A stretch of DNA of 64,000 bases from Nocardia higoensis (GTDB taxonomy: Bacteria; Actinomycetota; Actinomycetes; Mycobacteriales; Mycobacteriaceae). The stretch is from NCBI RefSeq assembly GCF_015477835.1, contig NZ_JADLQN010000005.1, positions 124,001 through 188,000 on the forward strand, in the 5' to 3' direction. Position numbers and translations under genes: made by a program. Shown piece after piece: positions 1 through 8,573 of the stretch. How positions within the stretch are numbered: the first letter of the stretch is position 1; each line of letters starts with the position of its first letter. The notes under the pieces are model-generated. The model did not search any database, was not told where the DNA came from, and saw only the letters and a program-made list of their open reading frames with translations.

Positions 1-774
1 ACCCTCGACACGCCCCGCCCGGTGATCGTGATCATGCCGGGCCTCGGCGTGCCCGGCGCCTACTACGAATACTTCGCCCGTCAACTCGCGGCGCGCGGGT
101 TCGACGTCGCCATCGGCGAACTCCGCGGCAACGGCGACAGCACGCCCCGCCCCGGCCCCGCGAGCACCTACGGCTACCACGAACTCGTCTCGATCGATTT
201 CCCGGCGATCTTCGGCGTGGTGCGGGAGGAATTCCCCGACAGCACGCCGTATCTGCTCGGTCACAGCATGGGCGGGCAGCTGTCGGTGATGTACGCGGCG
301 CGGGTGCGCGGCAGGCTCGGCGGGCTCATCCTCATCGCCTCCGGCACCCCCTACTACCGCGGCTACCGCGGACTGGCCGGTCCCGGCCTGCTGTTCGGCG
401 CGACCGCCGCCACCCTGACCGCGAGCCTGGTCGGCTTCTGGCCGGGACACAAGATCGACGTGGGCGGTTTCGGCCCGCAGTCGAAGGTGCTGATCTCGGA
501 CTGGGCGCGGCTGTCACGCACCGGCCGGTTCGTTCCGGTCGGCGCCGATATCGACTACGAGGAGCGCATTTCCCGGCTGAAACTGCCGATCCTGTCGGTG
601 ACCATGGAGGGCGACGAGCTGACCCCGCCGACCTCGGCGCGGCACCTGCTGGCCAAGATGCCAGACGCCGAGGTCACCACCTGGCACGAGCCGAAGCGGC
701 TGGGGCACAACGGCTGGATCCCCGACCCGGCCGGCACCGTCGACCGGATCGAGAAATGGCTGCGGGACCGCTGA
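1..774 (+). CDS. alpha/beta hydrolase, 5' end cut by window
   Basis: The reading frame is open from base 1, so the gene starts upstream; the first internal start in the window is GTG 22. The protein has the alpha/beta-hydrolase fold signature: a GLG turn near the N-terminus and a GHSMGG nucleophile elbow (catalytic Ser) about 80 residues after GTG 22. A late acidic residue in the EGDELTPP segment and a C-terminal GHNGW histidine could complete the triad. The substrate cannot be told; the family includes esterases and lysophospholipase-like enzymes. It converges on the prolyl oligopeptidase gene with only about 20 nt between stops. Confidence 0.8.
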   Translation, partial: TLDTPRPVIVIMPGLGVPGAYYEYFARQLAARGFDVAIGELRGNGDSTPRPGPASTYGYHELVSIDFPAIFGVVREEFPDSTPYLLGHSMGGQLSVMYAARVRGRLGGLILIASGTPYYRGYRGLAGPGLLFGATAATLTASLVGFWPGHKIDVGGFGPQSKVLISDWARLSRTGRFVPVGADIDYEERISRLKLPILSVTMEGDELTPPTSARHLLAKMPDAEVTTWHEPKRLGHNGWIPDPAGTVDRIEKWLRDR

Positions 775-793
775 GCAGACGGTCCCGCGCCGC

Positions 794-2839
794 TCAGGCC
801 CCCATCAGCATCTGGGTGAAGAACTCGTAGATCAGCGCGGCCTGGAACGCCATCTGCTTATTGTCGGCCGCGCCGCCGTGACCACCCTCGATGTTCTCGT
901 GGTACCAGAAGGTGTGGCCCTGCTCCTCGAGCAGCGCGGCCATCTTGCGGGCGTGGCCGGGGTGCACGCGGTCGTCGCGGGTGGAGGTGGTGAGCAGGAT
1001 CGGCGGGTACTCGGCGTCGGCGCGCACATTCTGATACGGCGAGTACTCGCTGATGTAGGCCCATTCCTCCGGCTTGTCCGGGTCGCCGTACTCGGCCATC
1101 CAGGACGCGCCCGCCAGCAGCAGGTGGTAGCGCTTCATGTCCAGCAGCGGCACCTGGCAGACGATGGCGCCGAACAGTTCCGGGTAGCGGGTGAGCATGA
1201 CGCCCATGAGCAGGCCGCCGTTGCTGCCGCCGACCGCGCCGAGCAGGTCGGGGGTGGTGATGCCGCGCGCCACCAGATCCCGTGCCACGGACGCGAAATC
1301 CTCGTAGACGCGATGCCGGTGCTCCTTCTGCGCGGAAGTGTGCCACTCGGGGCCGTACTCGCCGCCGCCGCGGATATTGGTCATCACCCAGGTGCCGCCG
1401 CGCTCGAGCCAGCCCATGCCGGACGCGCCGCTGTAGGCGGGGGTGCGGGACACCTCGAAGCCGCCGTAGCCGGACATGACGGTGGGGCCGGGGGTGCCGC
1501 GGCGGTCCCGGTGGCGGATCACGAAGTAGGGAACCTGCGTGCCGTCGTCGGAGGTGGCGAAGAACTGCTCGGTCTCGACGCCCTCGGCGTCGAAGAACTG
1601 CGGCTCCTGCTTCAGCATGGTGGTCGGACCGCCCACCGAGCCGGCCAGCAGGGTCGCCGGGGTGGTGAAACCGCTCGTCGTGAGCATGAACTCGTCGCCG
1701 CCCTCGAGCGGGTCGAGGTTGATGACGCTGGTGGTGGCCATCGGCGGGGCGTCGGCCAGCGGTTCGATCGTCCAGTCGCCCGGGGTGAGCACGTGCAGCT
1801 TGGTCTGTACGTCCTGCAGGGTGATCAGCAACAGGTGGTTCTCGGTCCAGCCGTAGCCGTGCAGGGAGGTGTGGGCGTCGGGGGTGAACAGCACCTGGAA
1901 TTCGCGTTCCCCGGCGAGGAAGCGCTCGAAGTCGGTGGCCAGCAGCGCGCCGGTCGGGTACGTCCGCCCGCCGACCTCCCACGGTGAGCGCAAGCGCACC
2001 AGCAGCCAGTCCTTGTACCAGGATTCGCTGGCATCGGTCGGCACGTCCAGCAGTCGCGGGGTGCCGTCGGGGTCGATCAGGTAGACCTCTTCGTTGAAGA
2101 AGTCGGTGGCGCGGCCGACGAAATGCCGCTCGTAGCCGGGGGTGCGGTCGTAGCCCGCCGACACCGCGACATCGCCCGGCTCGCCTTCGAAGACGACGTC
2201 GGCCCGCGCCAGGTCGGTGCCGCGCGTCCAGCGCTTGGCGACGCGCGGGTAACCCGAGTCCGTCAGCGACCCCGGCCCGAAGTCGGTCCCGACGTACACC
2301 TGGTCGATGTCGATCCAGCGGATCTCCGACTTGGCCTCCGGCAGGACGTAACCGCCTTCCTCGGCCGGGATGAACCGCCGGGTCTCGATGTCGAATTCAC
2401 GCACCACCTTGGCGTCCGCGCCGCCGCGCGACAGGCTGATCAGCGCGCGATGTTGCTGGGGGCGCAGCACGGCCGCCCCGCCCCACACCCAGTTCTCGTC
2501 CTCGGCATCGGCCAGTGCGTCCAGATCGATGAGCACATCCCACTGGGGTGTGGGACGCGCGTACTCCTCGAAGGTGGTGCGCCGCCACAGTCCGCGAGGG
2601 TGGTCGGCATCGCGCCAGAAGTTGTACAGCCACCGGCCGCGCCGGCCGGGGTAGGCGATCTTGGTATCGGTGTCGAGCATGTCGAGAATGCGCTGTTCGA
2701 GCCTGCCGAACCGGTCGGTGGCCGCGAAGCGCTGCGCGACCACCTCGTTGTGGGCTCTGGCCCAGTCCAAAGCGCGCTCGTCGGTCACTTCCTCGAGCCA
2801 CAAATACGGGTCGGTTACGTTGTGCTCCACGCCGCTCAT
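794..2839 (-). CDS. prolyl oligopeptidase family serine peptidase (S9)
   Basis: A 681-residue S9-type peptidase, usual for prolyl oligopeptidases. The N-terminal part (DPYLWLEEV onwards) is the beta-propeller; the C-terminal hydrolase domain has the nucleophile motif GGSNGG, an Asp in RDDRVHPGH and the His in EGGHGG. Such enzymes cleave short peptides after proline in the cytosol. I chose ATG 2839 (MSGVEHN) because it gives the normal family N-terminus; the frame stays open much further upstream only as an antisense shadow of the dipeptidase gene. As recalled it corresponds to M. tuberculosis Rv0457c, the first marker of a conserved gene order that continues with lpd. Confidence 0.88.
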   Translation of the reverse strand: MSGVEHNVTDPYLWLEEVTDERALDWARAHNEVVAQRFAATDRFGRLEQRILDMLDTDTKIAYPGRRGRWLYNFWRDADHPRGLWRRTTFEEYARPTPQWDVLIDLDALADAEDENWVWGGAAVLRPQQHRALISLSRGGADAKVVREFDIETRRFIPAEEGGYVLPEAKSEIRWIDIDQVYVGTDFGPGSLTDSGYPRVAKRWTRGTDLARADVVFEGEPGDVAVSAGYDRTPGYERHFVGRATDFFNEEVYLIDPDGTPRLLDVPTDASESWYKDWLLVRLRSPWEVGGRTYPTGALLATDFERFLAGEREFQVLFTPDAHTSLHGYGWTENHLLLITLQDVQTKLHVLTPGDWTIEPLADAPPMATTSVINLDPLEGGDEFMLTTSGFTTPATLLAGSVGGPTTMLKQEPQFFDAEGVETEQFFATSDDGTQVPYFVIRHRDRRGTPGPTVMSGYGGFEVSRTPAYSGASGMGWLERGGTWVMTNIRGGGEYGPEWHTSAQKEHRHRVYEDFASVARDLVARGITTPDLLGAVGGSNGGLLMGVMLTRYPELFGAIVCQVPLLDMKRYHLLLAGASWMAEYGDPDKPEEWAYISEYSPYQNVRADAEYPPILLTTSTRDDRVHPGHARKMAALLEEQGHTFWYHENIEGGHGGAADNKQMAFQAALIYEFFTQMLMGA

Positions 2840-3001
2840 GCCCACATTGTCTCCGAGCCGATCGGCGGGTGCGTGCGCGGTCGGCCGATGCGGGCCGCGC
2901 GCCGGGCGCGACGGATGCCCGGTGTTCGCCCGTGCCCGCGCGGGACAACAGCTGCGGCTCAATAGGATCGAACTCCACACGAGCGAACAGGAGCCCAGGC
3001 G

Positions 3002-4006
3002 TTGGCGCCCTTTCTCTGGGAACAGCACTGCTGCCTGCCGTTGTCGCCGCGCGCCGACCTCGCCGAACTGGCTCGTTATCCGCTCGGCTCGTACCTGTCG
3101 GTCAATGTCGGCTACTCCCGGCAGTCGACCGCCGACACGCTCGAACTGCTGCACGCCTTCCGCGGCGCGGCGCGCGAGGACGGCCGGTTCCGGCTGGTGC
3201 ACGGTCTCGACGATGTGGCCGCGGTCGCCGATATCGAGCGACCGGACCGCATCGCGCTGGCCTTCGACCTCGAGGACGCCGGCCCGCTCGGTGGCGATCT
3301 GGACAATGTCGCGCGCTTCCGCGACTTGGGCGTGCGTTCCCTGCTGCCCGCCTACAACCACGCCAACGCCGCGGGTGGCGGCTGCCTCGACGCCGTCGAC
3401 ACCGGACTCACGAAGTATGGGGTCGACCTGGTGCGCGCGCTCAACGAGGCGGGGGTCTTCGCCGACGGCTCGCACTGCTCCCGCCGCACCGGCCTCGAGT
3501 TGGCCGAGCACACGCGCGTCCCGATGATCTACAGCCATTCGAATTTTGCCGCGCTGTGGGAGCATCCGCGCAACATCACCGACGAGCAGGCCCGCGCATG
3601 CGCCCGAACCGGTGGTGTCGTCGGCGTCAACGGCGTGGGCATCTTCCTCGGCGTGAACGGGCCGAAGCAGCGCGCCGAACGGATCGAGGCGATGGCGGAT
3701 CAGATCGAGTACGGCGCCGAATTGCTCGGCATCGAGCACATCGGCGTCGGCTCGGACCACTCCTTCGACGCCGAGGACTTCAATGCCGAGCTGTTCGGCA
3801 ATCCCGGTGCGTTCTCCGAGGTCTATACCCGTTGGGGCCCGCTGCAGTGGGTCGCGCCGGAGGACCTGATCGGCTCGGGGCACGGGCCGGGGCTGCATGA
3901 GGTACTGGCCGGGCGCGGCTTCGATTCCGATGACCTCGACGCGGTCTTCGGCGGCAACTTCCGCCGCGTCGCCGAAGAGGTCTGGCCCGGTTGCCCCGCG
4001 CAGTGA
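3002..4006 (+). CDS. membrane dipeptidase family (M19) protein
   Basis: A 334-residue amidohydrolase-fold protein of the renal dipeptidase (M19) family, which hydrolyses dipeptides with two zinc ions. Family landmarks: LED with the bridging Glu, GVFADGSHCS (metal His), a YSHSN then HPRN block, and IGVGSDHSFD (Asp). The N-terminal HxD metal motif appears as QHCC, so the Asp is replaced by Cys. The likely start is TTG 3002 preceded by AGGAG; no ATG lies nearby. It is divergent from the prolyl oligopeptidase (162 nt between starts). The family is clear; activity with the altered metal site is uncertain. Confidence 0.78.
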   Translation: MAPFLWEQHCCLPLSPRADLAELARYPLGSYLSVNVGYSRQSTADTLELLHAFRGAAREDGRFRLVHGLDDVAAVADIERPDRIALAFDLEDAGPLGGDLDNVARFRDLGVRSLLPAYNHANAAGGGCLDAVDTGLTKYGVDLVRALNEAGVFADGSHCSRRTGLELAEHTRVPMIYSHSNFAALWEHPRNITDEQARACARTGGVVGVNGVGIFLGVNGPKQRAERIEAMADQIEYGAELLGIEHIGVGSDHSFDAEDFNAELFGNPGAFSEVYTRWGPLQWVAPEDLIGSGHGPGLHEVLAGRGFDSDDLDAVFGGNFRRVAEEVWPGCPAQ

Positions 4007-4140
4007 TAGCCGAGCTGCATAACTGACGTCGTGTGCTGTCGTTCGGGGCGTGCTCGTCCGTGGCGCGCGCTGTGTCCGGTATCTCACCGATGCGGGGGCG
4101 CGGTGGGTGAACTCCGGGCGGCGGAGTTAGGCTCGATGCC

Positions 4141-5544
4141 GTGACTTCCCACTACGATGTCGTCGTTCTCGGTGCTGGTCCCGGCGGGTACGTCGCCGCG
4201 ATCCGCGCCGCTCAACTCGGCCTGCGAACAGCGATTGTCGAGCAGAAATACTGGGGTGGTGTGTGCCTGAACGTGGGCTGCATCCCGTCGAAGGCGCTGC
4301 TGCGCAATGCGGAGCTGGCCCATATCTTCCACAAGGAAGCCAAGACGTTCGGAATCTCCGGCGACGTCGGCTTCGACTTCGGCGCGGCGTTCGACCGCAG
4401 CCGTAAGGTCGCCGACGGCCGGGTCAAGGGCGTCCACTTCCTGATGAAGAAGAACAAGATCGACGAATACGACGGAAGGGGCAGTTTCACCGACGCGAAC
4501 ACCCTCTCGGTCGAGCTGACCAAGGGCGGGACGGAGTCGATCACCTTCGACAACGCCATCATCGCCACCGGCGCCGTCACCAAGCTGCTGCCCGGCACCT
4601 CGCTGAGCAAGAACGTGGTCACCTACGAGGAGCAGATCCTCACCCGTGACCTGCCCGGCTCCATCCTCATCGTCGGCGCGGGCGCGATCGGCATGGAGTT
4701 CGGCTACGTCCTGAAGAACTACGGCGTGGACGTGCGGATCGTGGAATTCCTCGACCGCGCGCTGCCCAACGAGGACGCCGACATCTCCAAGGAGATCACC
4801 AAGGCATACAAGAAGCTCGGCATCACCATCACCACCGGTGCGGCCGTGCAGTCCATCGACGACGACGGCGCCAAGGTCACCGTCGCCATCAAGGACAACA
4901 AGTCCGGTGCGGTCGAGACCGTCACCGTGGACAAGGTGCTGCAGGCGGTCGGCTTCGCCCCACGTGTGGAGGGCTTCGGCCTGGAGAACACCGGTGTGGC
5001 GCTGACCGAGCGCGGCGCCATCGCCATCGACGACTACATGCGCACCAATGTGGGGCACATCTACGCCATCGGCGACGTCACCGCGAAGTTGCAGCTCGCG
5101 CACGTGGCCGAGGCGATGGGCGTGGTCGCCGCCGAGACCATCGCCGGCGCGGAGACGATGGCTTTCGGCGACTACCGGATGATGCCGCGCGCCACCTTCT
5201 GTCAGCCGCAGGTGGCCAGCTTCGGCCTCACCGAGGAGCAGGCCCGCGCCGAGGGCTACGAGGTGAAGGTCGCGACCTTCCCGTTCACCGCCAACGGCAA
5301 GGCGCACGGCCTCGGCGATACCACCGGCTTCGTCAAGCTGATCGCCGACAATCGCTACGGCGAGCTGCTCGGCGGCCACCTCATCGGCCCCGACGCCTCC
5401 GAGTTGCTGCCGGAGCTGACGCTGGCCCAGAAGTGGGACCTCACCGTCAACGAACTCGCCCGCAACGTGCACACCCACCCGACGCTGAGCGAGGCGCTGC
5501 AGGAGGCCATCCACGGCCTGGCCGGGCACATGATCAACTTCTGA
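4141..5544 (+). CDS. lpdA: dihydrolipoyl dehydrogenase
   Basis: A 467-residue flavoprotein disulfide reductase, the E3 component of 2-oxo acid dehydrogenase complexes; in mycobacteria it also serves the lipoamide-linked peroxidase. The N-terminus has the FAD-binding GAGPGG motif, followed by the redox-active disulfide in GGVCLNVGC. A second nucleotide motif GAGAIG lies mid-protein (NAD), then the FAD-closing AIGDV motif, and the C-terminal HTHPTLSEA with the active-site His-Glu pair. It begins with GTG 4141. The sequence closely resembles mycobacterial LpdC (Rv0462). A strong hairpin terminator follows at 5562-5594, so it appears monocistronic. Confidence 0.97.
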   Translation: MTSHYDVVVLGAGPGGYVAAIRAAQLGLRTAIVEQKYWGGVCLNVGCIPSKALLRNAELAHIFHKEAKTFGISGDVGFDFGAAFDRSRKVADGRVKGVHFLMKKNKIDEYDGRGSFTDANTLSVELTKGGTESITFDNAIIATGAVTKLLPGTSLSKNVVTYEEQILTRDLPGSILIVGAGAIGMEFGYVLKNYGVDVRIVEFLDRALPNEDADISKEITKAYKKLGITITTGAAVQSIDDDGAKVTVAIKDNKSGAVETVTVDKVLQAVGFAPRVEGFGLENTGVALTERGAIAIDDYMRTNVGHIYAIGDVTAKLQLAHVAEAMGVVAAETIAGAETMAFGDYRMMPRATFCQPQVASFGLTEEQARAEGYEVKVATFPFTANGKAHGLGDTTGFVKLIADNRYGELLGGHLIGPDASELLPELTLAQKWDLTVNELARNVHTHPTLSEALQEAIHGLAGHMINF

Positions 5545-5561
5545 GTTCACCACAGGAGGTA

Positions 5562-5594
5562 GGCGCCCTGTCCCGTAGCGGACAGGGCGCCTTT
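5562..5594 (+). terminator. intrinsic terminator after lpd
   Basis: A perfect 12-bp inverted repeat (GGCGCCCTGTCC / GGACAGGGCGCC) with a 6-nt loop, followed by TTT, 18 nt after the lpd stop codon. Confidence 0.85.
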
Positions 5595-5650
5595 GTCGTT
5601 CCTGAGTCGAGGACGCTTCTCGCGATCGGTGCCGGAGCGTGTCGACACAA

Positions 5651-5680
5651 GGAAATGCGCACTGTTTGTGCGCGATTTCC
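5651..5680. other. strong stem-loop in the lpd-downstream gap
   Basis: Left arm 5651-5662 (GGAAATGCGCAC) pairs with 5668-5680 with one bulged base and a 5-nt loop. It sits alone in the roughly 330-nt gap between lpd and the next gene; beyond it and the terminator I see no coding signal in this gap. Its role (RNA structure, protein site or relic) is unknown. Confidence 0.5.
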
Positions 5681-5872
5681 AGACTGCAGCCGCGGGCATC
5701 TTTGGGGGTGCGTCCATGGCTGGATCTACCAGCCATTATGTCGATCAAGCGTCGTGCTGTCGATGTAAACCTTAGTCCACTCCGACAGTTGGATGACAAC
5801 TGACAACTAGCTGTAAGGGGAGTGTGCTGCTAGCCTTCGTGGGGTCAGAAGCGCTGTAACGCAGGAGATTTG

Positions 5873-6181
5873 ATGACTATGGGGCCAAAGAACAGCGATC
5901 CCCGCGATCCGAACAACGACCACGAGTCGGGCACCGAGGACTGCCGCGCGCATCCGATCTGCGGATGTGGCGCGGAGTTCTGCCTGGCCGGCATTCGCCA
6001 TGCCACGCCGCCGGTGGACAACCGCGACCTGTTCGATCGCTGGCACGCCCGGTTGAGCAGTCCGCACTGGTCGTGGCGCGAAACCTTGCAACTCACCGTG
6101 ACAGTCGCAGCTCTGGTTGCGGCCGTGGTGGTGACATCGGTTGTGGTGACATCGATCTCGGTGGCGCAGCTGGTTCTGTAG
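5873..6181 (+). CDS. small Cys-motif membrane protein, unknown
   Basis: About 102 residues. ATG 5873 is preceded by GCAGGAG with a short spacing, a good ribosome site. The N-terminal half is polar and acidic and holds four cysteines in C-x5-C-x-C-x4-C spacing (CRAHPICGCGAEFC), which could bind metal or form disulfides. The C-terminal third is one long hydrophobic stretch rich in Val/Ala/Thr ending at the stop, probably a single membrane anchor. It is 27 nt upstream of the methylase-specificity gene and probably co-transcribed. I do not recognise the family. Confidence 0.65.
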   Translation: MTMGPKNSDPRDPNNDHESGTEDCRAHPICGCGAEFCLAGIRHATPPVDNRDLFDRWHARLSSPHWSWRETLQLTVTVAALVAAVVVTSVVVTSISVAQLVL

Positions 6182-6208
6182 CGCTTCGACGCCGAGCCTT
6201 TCAACGAG

Positions 6209-8524
6209 ATGAAGATTGGTGAACCGATGAACCACCCCGAACGTACCGCCGAGGCGTTTCCGGACCGCCATGTACGGCTGTCCGACATCGCCAAGGCGAT
6301 CGGCGTACCGAAGCCCACCTGTAGCAACTGGAAGAAGCGTCATGCCGACTTCCCGTCTCCGGTGGAGCATGCTGACGGGCGCGAACTCTATGCCGCCTCT
6401 GAAATGGCCAGATGGCTCGATAATCGGCCAGTCCGCTCGGCGCAGCGTCGGTCCGGCGAGCCGCTCGAGACCACCTATGGAGATCGCTTCCGGCAGGCGC
6501 TGCGGGCACGCAGGCAGATTGTCGACGACTACGAGAACGGCACGGACCACGCAGCATCTGTCCGTGACCTGCTCGGGCCGCTGTGTCGCAAGTTCGCAGC
6601 GTCGGGCGTTTCGGAGCTGGACTATCTCGACGCCGCCCTCTTGCTCGTATTCGCGAGGCTGTGTGCGTCGGACAGTTGGAAAAGCCGCGTCTCGGGACGC
6701 TGGCGGCACTCCACCGCCGAACTGGTGAGCGCGGTAGTGGGGACTGCGAACGAGGCGCTGCGCTCCTATGGGCTCGCGTTCGGCGCCGAGAGCAGCCTCG
6801 GACGTCTGCGCTCGGCACGTGCTGCCGATGTCGCGGCATTGGTGGCCGACTGCGACAAGCTCGGGGTGCGCGGCTTCGAGGCGATCCTGGACCGGACCTT
6901 GGATATTGCCGCAACCGACAGCAGTGACTACGGCACTCCCGCGGAAGTGGCCAGGCTGATGGCCGAATGCGCCGCCCCGCGTCCTGAGGAGGTGACCGCG
7001 ATAGTCGATCTGTTTGTCCGGGCCGGGGAGCTTCCGCTCGCGGTACTGCGCGGTCACCCGGCACCGCAGTCGGTGTCCGTACAAGGTGCCGGGCGTGACA
7101 CGAACTCCCTGCGCCGGGCAGGACTGAATCTTGCTGTGCACGGGACCGTGCCGCAGTTCGATGTCGATGGTCGCAGGCCGTGGCACCGGAAGATCGATGC
7201 GGCATTCGACGCCGTACTGGTGAACCCGCCGTTCAATCAGCCGTTCTCCGACAGCGGTGTTCCTGGCGGGTGGATGTTCGGCACGCCGCCTGTTCACAAC
7301 CACAATATGGCCTGGGTGCAGACTGCTGTCGCGGCGCTGACCGAAGCCGGACGCGCGGCCGTCTTGATGCCTGCCTCGGCCGGAGTCAGCCCGAACCCGG
7401 CGGAAGCCGAGATTCGCCGTCGCCTGGTGGAGTCCGGTGCCGTCGTCGCGATAGTCGGGCTGCCCGGGCAGATCTTCCCGAAATCAGCGGTGGACACCGC
7501 ACTGTGGATCCTCCGCCGTCCGGCCGAGCCGAGACCGGTCGTCTTCGTCGATGCCCGGAAGATGATGCAGCGGCCGACCGAGAAATCGCGACCTCGCTTG
7601 GTCGGCGTCGAGCAGATTGCACATATGATTCGCGATGCGGACGAGTTCGACAGCGGTTCTGCGCGATCGCTGCCCTCCGGCGGTCAGGCGGTGTCAGTGC
7701 ACATCGGTGCCATCCGCCGACAGGAGTTCTTCTTGCTGCCACAGCACTACTTGACGTCGGTGGAAAGACAGGCCGACGAGCAGTGGAACACGGTGTGCAA
7801 AGTCGAGGAGGCCTTTGCGGCGGCCGAGCGCCAGGTAGTGGATATCGGGCAGGAGATGTCGCGCCATCAGGTCAGCCGTCTTGACCGCGAGGAGCAGCCG
7901 CAGTGGAGCGAGCGCCCACTCGGCGAGCTTTGCGAGATCCAGTCGGGGCCGTCGAGCACCTTGAAATTCGAGTACGACCCTCGCGGGCCGATGCGCGTCC
8001 TGCATCCCAAAAATGTTCGGCCCAGGGCACTTTCCTCTGTGGGCGAAGACGCACATGCGTACGGACACAGCACGCGGGGGCGGCTGGACAAATACACGGT
8101 CCGTGCCGGCGACCTGGTCCTGGTTCGGGTGGCCTCGATCGGCAGATGCGCGATTGTCGGTCATGATCACGATGGATCGGTGATCTCCACCAACCTCACT
8201 CGGCTGCGCATTCGCGATCCGCGCCTCATCACCGCAGATTATCTATTGGAGTGGCTGCTGCGGCCCGATGTCATCGAATGGATGTGGTCGCACGCCTCGG
8301 TCAATTCGGTCCCCTCCTTGAGCGCAAGAGTTCTCGGAAAAACCACTGTGCGGTTCCCCGCGGTCGAGCAGCAGAACGTCATGGCAGCGGCGCTGGCGAC
8401 CTTCAACAGGCAGGTGGATGCCTATCGGGCGGCCGCCGAAGCGGCCGATCGCCGTCGCGACGAGATCGCTGACGCGCTGTTCAGGGGTGTGGCTACGGTC
8501 GAGGGCGATACCGTCCGACCCTGA
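6209..8524 (+). CDS. HTH - N6-adenine methylase - specificity fusion (type I RM-like)
   Basis: A 771-residue three-part protein. Residues about 20-55 resemble a MerR/excisionase-like helix-turn-helix (VRLSDIAKAIGVP, later YAASEMARWLD). The middle is an HsdM-like adenine-N6 methyltransferase with the catalytic NPPF motif at about 339-342. The expected AdoMet-binding motif (DPxCGxG type) appears only as VDLFVRAGEL near 266. From about residue 565 there is one HsdS-like target recognition domain (PLGELCEIQSG, then VRAGDLVLVRVASIG, then LSARVLGKTTVRFP) and a closing helix. Such proteins methylate DNA at a sequence chosen by the recognition domain. No intact restriction subunit is adjacent; a decayed hsdR piece lies at about 9.3 kb. 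ATG 6227 is an alternative start. Confidence 0.82.
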   Translation: MKIGEPMNHPERTAEAFPDRHVRLSDIAKAIGVPKPTCSNWKKRHADFPSPVEHADGRELYAASEMARWLDNRPVRSAQRRSGEPLETTYGDRFRQALRARRQIVDDYENGTDHAASVRDLLGPLCRKFAASGVSELDYLDAALLLVFARLCASDSWKSRVSGRWRHSTAELVSAVVGTANEALRSYGLAFGAESSLGRLRSARAADVAALVADCDKLGVRGFEAILDRTLDIAATDSSDYGTPAEVARLMAECAAPRPEEVTAIVDLFVRAGELPLAVLRGHPAPQSVSVQGAGRDTNSLRRAGLNLAVHGTVPQFDVDGRRPWHRKIDAAFDAVLVNPPFNQPFSDSGVPGGWMFGTPPVHNHNMAWVQTAVAALTEAGRAAVLMPASAGVSPNPAEAEIRRRLVESGAVVAIVGLPGQIFPKSAVDTALWILRRPAEPRPVVFVDARKMMQRPTEKSRPRLVGVEQIAHMIRDADEFDSGSARSLPSGGQAVSVHIGAIRRQEFFLLPQHYLTSVERQADEQWNTVCKVEEAFAAAERQVVDIGQEMSRHQVSRLDREEQPQWSERPLGELCEIQSGPSSTLKFEYDPRGPMRVLHPKNVRPRALSSVGEDAHAYGHSTRGRLDKYTVRAGDLVLVRVASIGRCAIVGHDHDGSVISTNLTRLRIRDPRLITADYLLEWLLRPDVIEWMWSHASVNSVPSLSARVLGKTTVRFPAVEQQNVMAAALATFNRQVDAYRAAAEAADRRRDEIADALFRGVATVEGDTVRP

Positions 8525-8573
8525 TCCGATCGTGCCTGCTCGACATCTGGTGATGTGGTGCTCTGGCGATGTG

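Noticed and set aside
2840..4087. Long minus-strand extension of the prolyl oligopeptidase frame
   Set aside because: It is antisense to the dipeptidase gene; the family N-terminus begins at ATG 2839.
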